The notes beneath the pieces were generated by a model. The model was not told the origin of the DNA, did no database searches, and was given only the letters and a program-made list of their open reading frames with translations. Position numbers and translations under genes: made by a program. 5,342 nucleotides of DNA from Massilia sp. (GTDB taxonomy: Bacteria; Pseudomonadota; Gammaproteobacteria; Burkholderiales; Burkholderiaceae_D), in contig DOUW01000447.1 in assembly GCA_003520365.1 (NCBI GenBank), forward strand, positions 8,186 through 13,527. Direction: 5' to 3'. Shown piece by piece: positions 1 through 4,123 of the stretch (position 1 is its first letter; each line of letters opens with the position of its first letter).

Positions 1-2
1 TG

Positions 3-752
3 GACGTCGACCGCTACGACCTGTCGACGCTGCGCACGGGGATCATGGCCGGCTCGCCCTGCCCGGCCGAGGTGATGAGCCGCGTGATCAGCCGCATGCA
101 CATGTCCGAGATCACCATCGCCTACGGCATGACCGAGACCTCGCCGGTCAGCTTCCAGAGTTCGACCGACGATCCGGTCGAGCTGCGCGTCTCGACCATC
201 GGCCGCGTGCACCCGCACCTGGAAGTGAAAATTGTCGACGCCATGGGCCGCATCGTGCCGCGCGGCGTGAAGGGCGAACTGCTCACGCGCGGCTACTCGG
301 TGATGCTGGGCTACTGGGGCGACGAGGAAAAGACGCGCGAGGCGATCGACCCGGCGCGCTGGATGCACACCGGCGACCTGGCCGTGATCGACGAGAACGG
401 CTTCGCGGCGATCGTCGGCCGCGCCAAGGACATGGTGATCCGCGGCGGCGAGAACATCTACCCGCGCGAGGTCGAGGAATTCCTGTACCGGCATCCGAAG
501 GTGCTGGACGTGCAGTGCGTCGGCGTCCCGGACCCCAGGTTCGGCGAGGAGCTGTGTGCCTGCATCATCCTGCGCCCCGGGATGGAGGCCGATGCCGACG
601 AGATCCGCGACTTCTGCAAGGGCCAGATCGCGCACTACAAGATCCCGCGCCACATCCGGTTCGTGAGCAGCTTCCCGATGACGGTCACCGGCAAGATCCA
701 GAAGTACCTGCTGCGCGAGCAGATGACGACCGACCTGGGGCTGGCTGGCTAG
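3..752 (+). CDS. Acyl-CoA synthetase (AMP-binding, ACSF2-like), C-terminal part
   Basis: The frame is open from the left edge, so the true start lies outside the window; 249 residues plus TAG are visible, roughly the last half of a family usually about 550 residues long. Adenylate-forming motifs appear in order (fragment numbering): YGMTETSP at 41-48, TGDL at 123-126 with the adenosine-binding Asp, the hinge segment [18 protein letters not shown] at 139-156, and [10 protein letters not shown] near the end with the conserved catalytic Lys231. Members of this family activate a carboxylic acid with ATP to an acyl-adenylate, then transfer the acyl group to CoA in the cytosol. The segments GIMAGSPCP and SVMLGYW fit medium/long-chain fatty-acyl-CoA synthases of the ACSF2-like group. 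The substrate pocket lies mostly in the missing N-terminal half, so the substrate is not determinable. Although a ferulate locus lies nearby, the sequence does not look like feruloyl-CoA synthetase. It converges on the next gene with a 16-nt gap and no clear terminator. Confidence 0.93.
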   Translation, partial: DVDRYDLSTLRTGIMAGSPCPAEVMSRVISRMHMSEITIAYGMTETSPVSFQSSTDDPVELRVSTIGRVHPHLEVKIVDAMGRIVPRGVKGELLTRGYSVMLGYWGDEEKTREAIDPARWMHTGDLAVIDENGFAAIVGRAKDMVIRGGENIYPREVEEFLYRHPKVLDVQCVGVPDPRFGEELCACIILRPGMEADADEIRDFCKGQIAHYKIPRHIRFVSSFPMTVTGKIQKYLLREQMTTDLGLAG

Positions 753-768
753 GCATGCAGCCGCGGCC

Positions 769-1110
769 TCAACCTGCGCCGCTGTCGGGTAGCGCAGCGT
801 ACCAGTCGGCGTAGGGCGTGTTGGCGGCCATCTTGCGGTTGTAGTCGGGCGCGCCGTCGGTCCACCACACGGGGCCGCGCTCGCCCAGCGCGTGCTTGGC
901 CGCGTCGACGGCGGCACGCGCGTCCCGCTCGGCATCCTTGTCGCCCGCTTTCAGGGCCAGGCCGACCTGGCGCCGGGCGCGCATCAGCTGGTCGACCAGT
1001 TGCTGGCGCAGCCCGGGGTCGAGATCGGGATTACTGAGCCGCCAGAGGCGGCCCCTGACGACGAAGTAGCGGCCGTCGGGGGTGCTGGGATGGTGCTGGG
1101 GCGAAGTCAT
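769..1110 (-). CDS. Conserved small protein of unknown function
   Basis: The product is 113 residues, hydrophilic, with no signal peptide or membrane segment, so probably cytosolic. Two blocks look strongly conserved, as far as I recall, in similar unannotated proteobacterial proteins: [16 protein letters not shown] at about residues 13-28, and [17 protein letters not shown] at about 76-92, followed by NTPYADWY. Between them lies a charged, probably helical stretch (about 32-75) rich in Arg, Lys, Asp and Ala. I recognise no enzymatic domain and assign no function. The frame extends upstream to an ATG at 1179, but the preferred start is the ATG at 1110 because the extra 23 residues are basic and unlike the rest, and a -10-like element ends just before 1110. 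There is no convincing SD there. The gene is convergent with the acyl-CoA synthetase gene and divergent from the gene at 1339. Confidence 0.8.
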   Translation of the reverse strand: MTSPQHHPSTPDGRYFVVRGRLWRLSNPDLDPGLRQQLVDQLMRARRQVGLALKAGDKDAERDARAAVDAAKHALGERGPVWWTDGAPDYNRKMAANTPYADWYAALPDSGAG

Positions 1111-1122
1111 GCGCCGACTGTA
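1111..1122 (-). promoter_or_regulatory. Possible leaderless -10 element for the 769-1110 gene
   Basis: On the minus strand TACAGT (1122-1117) is followed by exactly six bases (CGGCGC) and then the ATG. This puts the expected transcription start on the A of the start codon. TACAGT matches four of six TATAAT positions. No good -35 box stands at 16-18 bp; TTGCGC (1148-1143) is 20 bp away. The absence of an SD supports leaderless translation, but this remains an inference. Confidence 0.4.
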
Positions 1123-1184
1123 GCGCAAGGCGCGCCGGGCCGGCGCAAGCTTGTTCGCTCCAAAAGACACATTCGGCATTCATT

Positions 1185-1212
1185 TTTCACAAGCTGGTGA
1201 TCTTTGGTGAAA
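1185..1212. repeat. 6-bp inverted repeat in divergent intergenic region
   Basis: TTTCAC (1185-1190) and GTGAAA (1207-1212) form a perfect inverted repeat with a 16-bp spacer, in the A/T-richer part of the 228-bp region between the divergent genes at 1110 and 1339. The centre-to-centre distance of about two helical turns would suit a dimeric regulator. Six-base arms can easily occur by chance, and no regulator is encoded beside it. Confidence 0.25.
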
Positions 1213-1303
1213 TTCTGCAACCATTGCCCATGGTAGCCTGGGCGCTTTTTATTCAAAGCAGAGCAGGCATTGCCTCGACCGCGACGGCGCGGCATTGCTG
1301 CGG

Positions 1304-1318
1304 CGTGCTGACAGCACG
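1304..1318 (+). promoter_or_regulatory. Palindrome/hairpin in the leader of the 1339 gene
   Basis: CGTGCT (1304-1309) and AGCACG (1313-1318) are perfectly complementary around a GAC loop, 20 nt before the ATG at 1339. In RNA the flanking G1303 and U1319 could add a wobble pair. It could be a leader hairpin or an operator. No T-tract follows, so it is not a terminator. No convincing promoter was found for the 1339 gene; TTGCCC (1224-1229) with TTTATT (1248-1253) at 18 bp is the best weak pair. Confidence 0.35.
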
Positions 1319-1338
1319 TCGATATCACCAAAAACATC

Positions 1339-1848
1339 ATGAAAACAAAAACACTGATCGCGACCGCCATCGGCGTCGCCGCCCTCGCCAGCGCCACGGC
1401 AGTTGCCATGAACTATGACAAGTGGTTCGTCTTCCCGGCTTATCATGACGCCGTCGCGTCGGTCTTCAAGGATCCGGACAGCACCATGTTCCGTAACGAG
1501 AAAATGCCGAGCCCCACGGTGCTTTGCGGAGAAGTCAATTCCAAGAACGGCTATGGCGCATATGGCGGCTACAAGCGCTTCATGGCAACCAATCAACATG
1601 CGGTATATCTCGAAAACGAAGGCCGCGTGCGCGCACCGGACCGCAACGCGCAGGCGCCCGTCGCGGATACGGAAGAGATCGACTTGTTCATTGCTTCAGT
1701 CGAAGCAAAGACTGAACGCCTGAAAAGCATCAATGCGATGCATGAGGCTGGAAAACGTCCCACACAGCGACCGTTAAGCGATTCCGAAGCGATGGAAATC
1801 GCCCGTGCACGCCGGTTCGAGCAACAATGGACCGAGCAGTGCGGCTAA
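1339..1848 (+). CDS. Exported or membrane-anchored protein with KDPDS/CGEVN motif, function unknown
   Basis: The product is 169 residues. The N-terminus has Lys2 and Lys4 followed by a hydrophobic stretch (about 5-23) ending in AVA, fitting a Sec signal peptide cleaved near residue 23 or an uncleaved anchor. The core VFKDPDSTMFRN (about 42-53), then VLCGEVNSKNGYGAYGGYKRF (about 61-81), recalls a widespread family of short uncharacterised envelope proteins with a KDP-S--FRN...CGEVN-KN--G-Y-G pattern. Cys63 and Cys168 are the only cysteines and could form a disulfide. The C-terminal part (about 110-165) is charged and probably helical. There is no lipobox. The ATG at 1339 is chosen because it supplies the signal sequence, although no clear SD precedes it. 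The gene is visibly more A-rich than its neighbours (AAA, GAA and CAA codons), a possible sign of separate ancestry. The role is unknown. Confidence 0.8.
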   Translation: MKTKTLIATAIGVAALASATAVAMNYDKWFVFPAYHDAVASVFKDPDSTMFRNEKMPSPTVLCGEVNSKNGYGAYGGYKRFMATNQHAVYLENEGRVRAPDRNAQAPVADTEEIDLFIASVEAKTERLKSINAMHEAGKRPTQRPLSDSEAMEIARARRFEQQWTEQCG

Positions 1849-1893
1849 GTGCTCGACCGTCGGTCTGGTTCGCCTGTCTTCGGTGAAAGCGAT

Positions 1894-1919
1894 TGCATGG
1901 CCGGCAGCCGGCCGGTGCA
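1894..1919 (+). terminator. GC-rich hairpin downstream of the 1339 gene, terminator-like
   Basis: GGCCGGC (1899-1905) and GCCGGCC (1907-1913) form a perfect stem around A1906; the outer TGCA pairs (1894-1897 with 1916-1919) extend it across a small internal loop. It lies 46 nt after the stop of the preceding gene. No T-run follows (the next bases are CTCTCCTC), so an intrinsic terminator is doubtful. It may instead stabilise the mRNA 3' end or be a REP-like palindrome. Confidence 0.35.
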
Positions 1920-1983
1920 CTCTCCTCTGGGCGGCCCGATATTTCGGCGCGTTCTGATTCCCGCCATTTCCAGACTGTTTCGT

Positions 1984-2024
1984 GATGCGGGCGCCTGCCC
2001 GCCTTGCGGCTGGCCGCCGGCATC
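1984..2024. repeat. Cluster of nested GC-rich inverted repeats
   Basis: GCGGGC (1987-1992) pairs with GCCCGC (1997-2002) over a 4-nt loop. GCGGC (2006-2010) pairs with GCCGC (2013-2017), and outer GATGC (1984-1988) can pair with GCATC (2020-2024) as an alternative. The cluster sits directly upstream of, and partly over, the proposed promoter of the 2069 gene. It could be a regulatory structure or simply GC-rich sequence. Confidence 0.3.
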
Positions 2025-2031
2025 CTAGACT
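2004..2031 (+). promoter_or_regulatory. Probable promoter of the 2069 gene
   Basis: TTGCGG (2004-2009) and TAGACT (2026-2031) are separated by 16 bp. TAGACT matches four of six -10 positions and TTGCGG three of six -35 positions. Transcription would start near 2038, giving a leader of about 31 nt that contains the strong SD at 2058-2064. This supports translation from 2069 rather than from ATGs further upstream. Confidence 0.4.
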
Positions 2032-2057
2032 GATGGCTGGCGGCTTTCCGCTGCGCG

Positions 2058-2064
2058 AAGGAGG
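2058..2064 (+). promoter_or_regulatory. Strong Shine-Dalgarno deciding the start at 2069
   Basis: AAGGAGG lies 4 nt before the ATG at 2069. The same frame is open back to an ATG at 1982, but that extension would bury the signal peptide behind 29 basic residues and has no comparable SD. The start at 2069 is therefore well supported. Confidence 0.85.
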
Positions 2065-2068
2065 AATC

Positions 2069-2482
2069 ATGCGTCTCCTCTCACTCATCATTCCAGCGAG
2101 CATGCTCTGGTCCGCCGCAGCCAATGCCCAGACGCTGCCGTACCCGCGCGACACCCCGTCGCTCTCGGCCGGAGCGGTCGAGCCCCCCGGCCTGCGCTGG
2201 ATCAGGCCCGACGAGGCCCGGCAGATCGGCGGCGGCTACGATATGTCGAACGGCTGGACGATGGAAGTCGCAACCTTTCCCCGCTACATCGATGTGCGCA
2301 TCGACGACCAGCCGCCGATCCGGCTCGTTTCGGTAAGGCGCTACGAATTCGTCTCCGTTGGCGGCAGCATCCGGATGGCCTTCAACCTCGGCAGCTGGGG
2401 GAACGAAATGGAGCTGCGCTACGTCCCCGGGCCGCCCACGGCAGGCCTGGTGGTGCTGACGGCGCGCACGACGCAGGACTGA
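2069..2482 (+). CDS. Secreted/periplasmic protein of unknown function
   Basis: The product is 137 residues with a clear Sec signal peptide: Arg2, hydrophobic core LLSLIIPASMLW, and a likely signal peptidase I site ANA|Q after residue 20. That leaves a mature protein of about 117 residues with no cysteine and no further membrane segment, so probably periplasmic. Residues 54-135 alternate hydrophobic and polar residues in short strands (WTMEVATF, YIDVRIDDQPPIRLVSV, YEFVSVGGSIRMAFNL, MELRYV, GLVVLTA), suggesting a small beta-sheet domain. The pattern G-YDMSNGWTMEV...F...DG/GGSIRMAF loosely recalls short exported proteins seen in Oxalobacteraceae; that likeness is from memory and weak. No catalytic motif is visible. 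It is convergent with the MarR gene, 32 nt away, so it is unlikely to share regulation with the ferulate genes. Confidence 0.82.
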   Translation: MRLLSLIIPASMLWSAAANAQTLPYPRDTPSLSAGAVEPPGLRWIRPDEARQIGGGYDMSNGWTMEVATFPRYIDVRIDDQPPIRLVSVRRYEFVSVGGSIRMAFNLGSWGNEMELRYVPGPPTAGLVVLTARTTQD

Positions 2483-2500
2483 ACCGGAGGCGCGAACGAT

Positions 2501-2512
2501 GCCGGCAGCCGG
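2501..2512. repeat. Second copy of the GCCGGCAGCCGG palindrome
   Basis: GCCGGCAGCCGG here is identical to positions 1900-1911, in the hairpin on the other side of the 2069-2482 gene. It lies in the 32-nt gap between two convergent stop codons. The central CCGGC-A-GCCGG is a perfect inverted repeat. No T-run follows on either strand. It may be a short REP-like motif or chance in GC-rich DNA. Confidence 0.3.
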
Positions 2513-2514
2513 GG

Positions 2515-2982
2515 CTAGACGCCCTGCACGCTCAGCGCCCTGACCGCTCCGCGCAGCTGCGCCTGCAGCGTCGCCCTTTGCGCGTCGTCCAGGTCCGGGA
2601 ACATCTGGCGCTCGGTCGCCGCAACGTGGACGTCGCATTCGGCGAGCACCGTCTCGCCCGCCTCGGTCAGGCCGATCTGGATAATGCGCCCGTGGGTCGG
2701 GTCCGGCGTGCGCGCGATCCACCCCTTCCCTTCCATCTGCTTGACCATCTCGTTGGCCGATTGCGGCGAGGTCATGGTGCGCATCGCCAGCTGGGCGTTC
2801 GACAGCGAACCGTGGGCGCGAAATACCGACAGTGCCGTGTACTGCGGCACGGAGAGGCCGCAGGGCGCCAGGGCATCGCGCAGGCGCTGCTTCAGGACGT
2901 GGTCGAGGCGGCCGACCAGGTAGGCCAGGCCGGTGGGCGCGGACGCCTGCGCCGGCGCCGATTCTTTTTTTGTTGTGTTCAT
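2515..2982 (-). CDS. MarR-family transcriptional regulator, probable hydroxycinnamate-pathway regulator
   Basis: The product is 155 residues, typical for MarR proteins. After a polar N-terminus (1-17), LAYLVGRLDHVLKQRL begins the first dimerisation helix. GLSVPQYTALSVFRAHGSLSN leads into the winged helix-turn-helix: SNAQLAMRTMTSPQSANEMV (about 61-80) is the HTH, MEGKGWIAR precedes the wing, and DPTHGRIIQIGLTEAG (about 94-109) is the beta-wing with its conserved Arg. The C-terminal helices complete the dimer interface. Cys41 and Cys116 are present, but nothing shows redox sensing. The ATG at 2982 is preferred to one at 3027 because the extension would cross the promoter region; the SD is weak. 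The gene is divergent from ech, the place held by FerR/FerC/HcaR-type MarR regulators in other bacteria, which generally respond to hydroxycinnamoyl-CoA. By analogy it probably represses ech-vdh and perhaps itself. The regulator class is clear; the inducer is inferred. Confidence 0.93.
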   Translation of the reverse strand: MNTTKKESAPAQASAPTGLAYLVGRLDHVLKQRLRDALAPCGLSVPQYTALSVFRAHGSLSNAQLAMRTMTSPQSANEMVKQMEGKGWIARTPDPTHGRIIQIGLTEAGETVLAECDVHVAATERQMFPDLDDAQRATLQAQLRGAVRALSVQGV

Positions 2983-2991
2983 AAAAGCTGC

Positions 2992-3020
2992 TTGTAAAGC
3001 GGTACAGGTGAGGATAGTAT
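2992..3020 (+). promoter_or_regulatory. Proposed ech promoter
   Basis: TTGTAA (2992-2997) and TAGTAT (3015-3020) are 17 bp apart, each matching four of six consensus positions. Transcription would start near 3027, leaving about 46 nt of leader before the ATG at 3073. The perfect palindrome at 3029-3045 would lie immediately downstream of the start site, where a bound repressor blocks polymerase. Confidence 0.5.
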
Positions 3021-3021
3021 A
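3016..3021 (-). promoter_or_regulatory. Proposed -10 of the marR promoter
   Basis: On the minus strand TATACT (3021-3016) matches five of six -10 positions and would start transcription near 3009, about 27 nt before the marR ATG. It overlaps the proposed ech -10 by five bases on the opposite strand. The -35 region is poor and falls on the palindrome at 3029-3045, so a protein bound there could affect marR expression too. Confidence 0.4.
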
Positions 3022-3028
3022 AGGCACA

Positions 3029-3045
3029 TATCAGGCCACCTGATA
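3029..3045. promoter_or_regulatory. Perfect palindrome, probable MarR operator
   Basis: TATCAGG-CCA-CCTGATA is a perfect 7-bp inverted repeat with a 3-bp centre. Its size and symmetry suit a MarR dimer, and it lies between the divergent marR and ech genes next to both proposed promoters. It ends 27 nt before the ech ATG and 14 nt before its SD. No T-run supports a terminator. The bound protein is inferred. Confidence 0.65.
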
Positions 3046-3072
3046 ATATTCCAACAAACGAGGAGACATTGT

Positions 3073-3906
3073 ATGTCCAAATACGAAGCGCGCTGGCAAA
3101 CCGTCAAGGTGGACGTGGCGAACGGTATCGGCTGGATTACCCTGAACCGCCCGGAAAAGCGCAATGCGATGAGCCCGACGCTGAACCGCGAAATGATCGA
3201 CGTGCTGGAAACCCTCGAGCTCGACGACGAGGCCCAGGTCATCGTCCTGACCGGCGCCGGCGAGGCCTGGACCGCGGGGATGGACCTGAAGGAATACTTC
3301 CGCGAGACCGACGGCAAGCCCGAGATCACCCAGGAACGCATCCGCCGCGATTGTTCCCAGTGGCAGTGGAAGCTGCTGCGCATGTACAGCAAGGCGACCA
3401 TCGCGATGGTCAACGGCTGGTGCTTCGGCGGCGCGTTCTCGCCGCTGGTGGCCTGCGACCTGGCGATCGCCGCCGACGACGCCGTGTTCGGCCTGTCGGA
3501 AGTGAACTGGGGCATCCCGCCGGGCAACCTGGTGAGCAAGGCCGTGGCCGACACCATGGGCCACCGCAACGCCCTGCACTACATCATGACCGGCGACACC
3601 TTCACCGGCAAGGAAGCGGCCGCCATGGGCCTGGTCAACAAGAGCGTGCCGAAGGAGCAGCTGCGCAAAGCCGTGATCGAACTGGCGAACAAGCTGCTGG
3701 AAAAGAACCCGGTGGTGCTGCGCTACGCCAAGATCGGCTTCAAGCGCGCCCGCGAGCTGACCTGGGAGCAAGGCGAGGACTACCTCTACGCCAAGACCGA
3801 CCAGTCGAACTACCGCGACCCCGAAAAGGGCCGCAAGGAAGGCCTGAAGCAGTTCCTGGACGACAAGACCATCAAGCCGGGCCTGCAGACTTATAAGCGG
3901 GCTTAA
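3073..3906 (+). CDS. ech: p-Hydroxycinnamoyl-CoA hydratase/lyase (feruloyl-CoA hydratase-aldolase)
   Basis: The product is 277 residues, the full length of this crotonase-superfamily enzyme (the Pseudomonas fluorescens HCHL is 276). It hydrates feruloyl-CoA, p-coumaroyl-CoA or caffeoyl-CoA and cleaves the product by a retro-aldol step to the aromatic aldehyde (vanillin from feruloyl-CoA) and acetyl-CoA. Segments characteristic of HCHL rather than generic enoyl-CoA hydratases include NRPEKRNAMSPTLNREMIDV, GEAWTAGMDLKEYFRE, SQWQWKLLRMY, NGWCFGGAFSPLVACDLAI and SEVNWGIPPGNLVSK. Residues known for HCHL structure and catalysis fall at matching positions: Lys29, Met70, Tyr75, Gly120 (oxyanion hole), Ser123, Glu143, Trp146 and Tyr239. 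GAGGAG (3060-3065) stands 7 nt before the ATG. The stop is doubled (TAA TAG). It is divergent from marR and followed by vdh after 217 nt, the usual gene order of ferulate loci. Identification by protein recall is strong. Confidence 0.97.
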   Translation: MSKYEARWQTVKVDVANGIGWITLNRPEKRNAMSPTLNREMIDVLETLELDDEAQVIVLTGAGEAWTAGMDLKEYFRETDGKPEITQERIRRDCSQWQWKLLRMYSKATIAMVNGWCFGGAFSPLVACDLAIAADDAVFGLSEVNWGIPPGNLVSKAVADTMGHRNALHYIMTGDTFTGKEAAAMGLVNKSVPKEQLRKAVIELANKLLEKNPVVLRYAKIGFKRARELTWEQGEDYLYAKTDQSNYRDPEKGRKEGLKQFLDDKTIKPGLQTYKRA

Positions 3907-3947
3907 TAGATAAAGCCCCGCATTTAGAAAAAAACAATAATAATGGC

Positions 3948-3975
3948 GGCGGCCCATGCATTGCATGAGGCCGCC
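3948..3975. terminator. Strong hairpin after ech with T-rich flank on the minus strand
   Basis: GGCGGCC (3948-3954) pairs with GGCCGCC (3969-3975), and CATGC (3955-3959) with GCATG (3963-3967), leaving A3968 bulged and a 3-nt loop. In the ech direction only TTCT follows, so termination should be weak or partial. On the minus strand the hairpin is followed by an AT-rich stretch containing seven Ts (3934-3928), closer to a classic intrinsic terminator and able to stop antisense transcription toward ech. It starts 41 nt after the ech stop. Confidence 0.5.
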
Positions 3976-3980
3976 TTCTG

Positions 3981-4095
3981 GAGCGCCTAAGAATAGCTTC
4001 AGGGCAAGGGTACGGCCATCCGGCGCAGCGTCGAAGACAGTACGAGTGTACGGCGAGACGATGCAACGCAGCCATGGAGCTGTTCTTAGGCGCTC
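3981..4095. repeat. 115-nt structured intergenic element with long terminal inverted repeats
   Basis: The arms are 3981-4001 and 4075-4095. Within them GAGCGCCTAAGAATAGCT (3981-3998) faces AGCTGTTCTTAGGCGCTC (4078-4095). Over the 21-bp arms only two positions deviate from complementarity (T3994 with G4082, T3999 with G4077), and both are G-U pairs in plus-strand RNA but A-C mismatches in minus-strand RNA. The 73-nt interior can fold further: GCAGCGTC (4025-4032) with GACGATGC (4057-4064), one mismatch, and GTAC (4040-4043) with GTAC (4048-4051) around a GAGT loop. It contains no ORF of note. It could be an RNA leader or processing structure between ech and vdh, or a dispersed MITE/REP-like unit inserted there. 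No clear target-site duplication is visible. Confidence 0.6.
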
Positions 4096-4108
4096 TTAAT
4101 ACAGATAA

Positions 4109-4123
4109 CAGAGGAGACCTCTG
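4109..4123 (+). promoter_or_regulatory. vdh Shine-Dalgarno inside a perfect hairpin
   Basis: CAGAGG (4109-4114) is perfectly complementary to CCTCTG (4118-4123) around AGA, and the ATG follows immediately at 4124. The SD GAGGAG (4111-4116) is therefore partly in the stem and partly in the loop. The ech gene has the same GAGGAGAC leader core but without the complementary CTCTG, so its SD is free. This suggests damped or conditional vdh translation; the 15-bp palindrome could alternatively be a protein-binding site. Confidence 0.55.

Noticed and set aside
3..752. Calling the left-edge synthetase a feruloyl-CoA synthetase because of the nearby ech-vdh genes
   Set aside because: Its motifs fit ACSF2-like fatty-acyl-CoA synthases, and it is separated from the ferulate genes by several unrelated genes, some on the other strand.
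760..767. GCCGCGGC palindrome between the convergent ends at 752 and 769 as a bidirectional terminator
   Set aside because: It is an 8-bp self-complementary sequence with no loop and no T-run, expected by chance at this base composition.
1982..2068. Upstream extension of the 2069 gene to the ATG at 1982
   Set aside because: The extension would put a basic segment before a clear signal peptide, and the strong AAGGAGG directly precedes 2069.
2081..2722. Minus-strand open frame spanning the 2069-2482 gene and the marR 3' end
   Set aside because: It overlaps two better-supported genes, is Arg/Gly/Ala-rich low-complexity sequence and has no SD; it is a GC-driven shadow frame.
3003..3016. Second, degenerate regulator site (CAGGTG at 3005-3010, resembling half of the 3029-3045 palindrome)
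   Set aside because: Only six bases match one half-site as read on the opposite strand, and no symmetric partner exists; this is too weak to call.
3031..3966. Long open frames antisense to ech and vdh (3031-3966 minus, 4096-5226 minus, 4328-5011 minus)
   Set aside because: They lie fully opposite well-identified enzyme genes, have the skewed composition expected of shadow frames in GC-rich DNA, and have no recognisable domains or starts.
3981..4095. Integron attC-like site (CCTAAG...CTTAGGC arms, about 115 nt)
   Set aside because: The arms resemble attC ends in length and palindromy, but the cleavage core GTTRRRY / RYYYAAC is absent (CTTAGGC instead of GTTAGGC), the arms lack the typical spaced R and L boxes, and no integrase or cassette-type gene is present.
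4081..4109. Separate vdh promoter (TGTTCT with GATAAC, 17 bp apart)
   Set aside because: The -35 candidate matches only two of six positions and lies in the inverted-repeat arm; read-through from the ech promoter is simpler.
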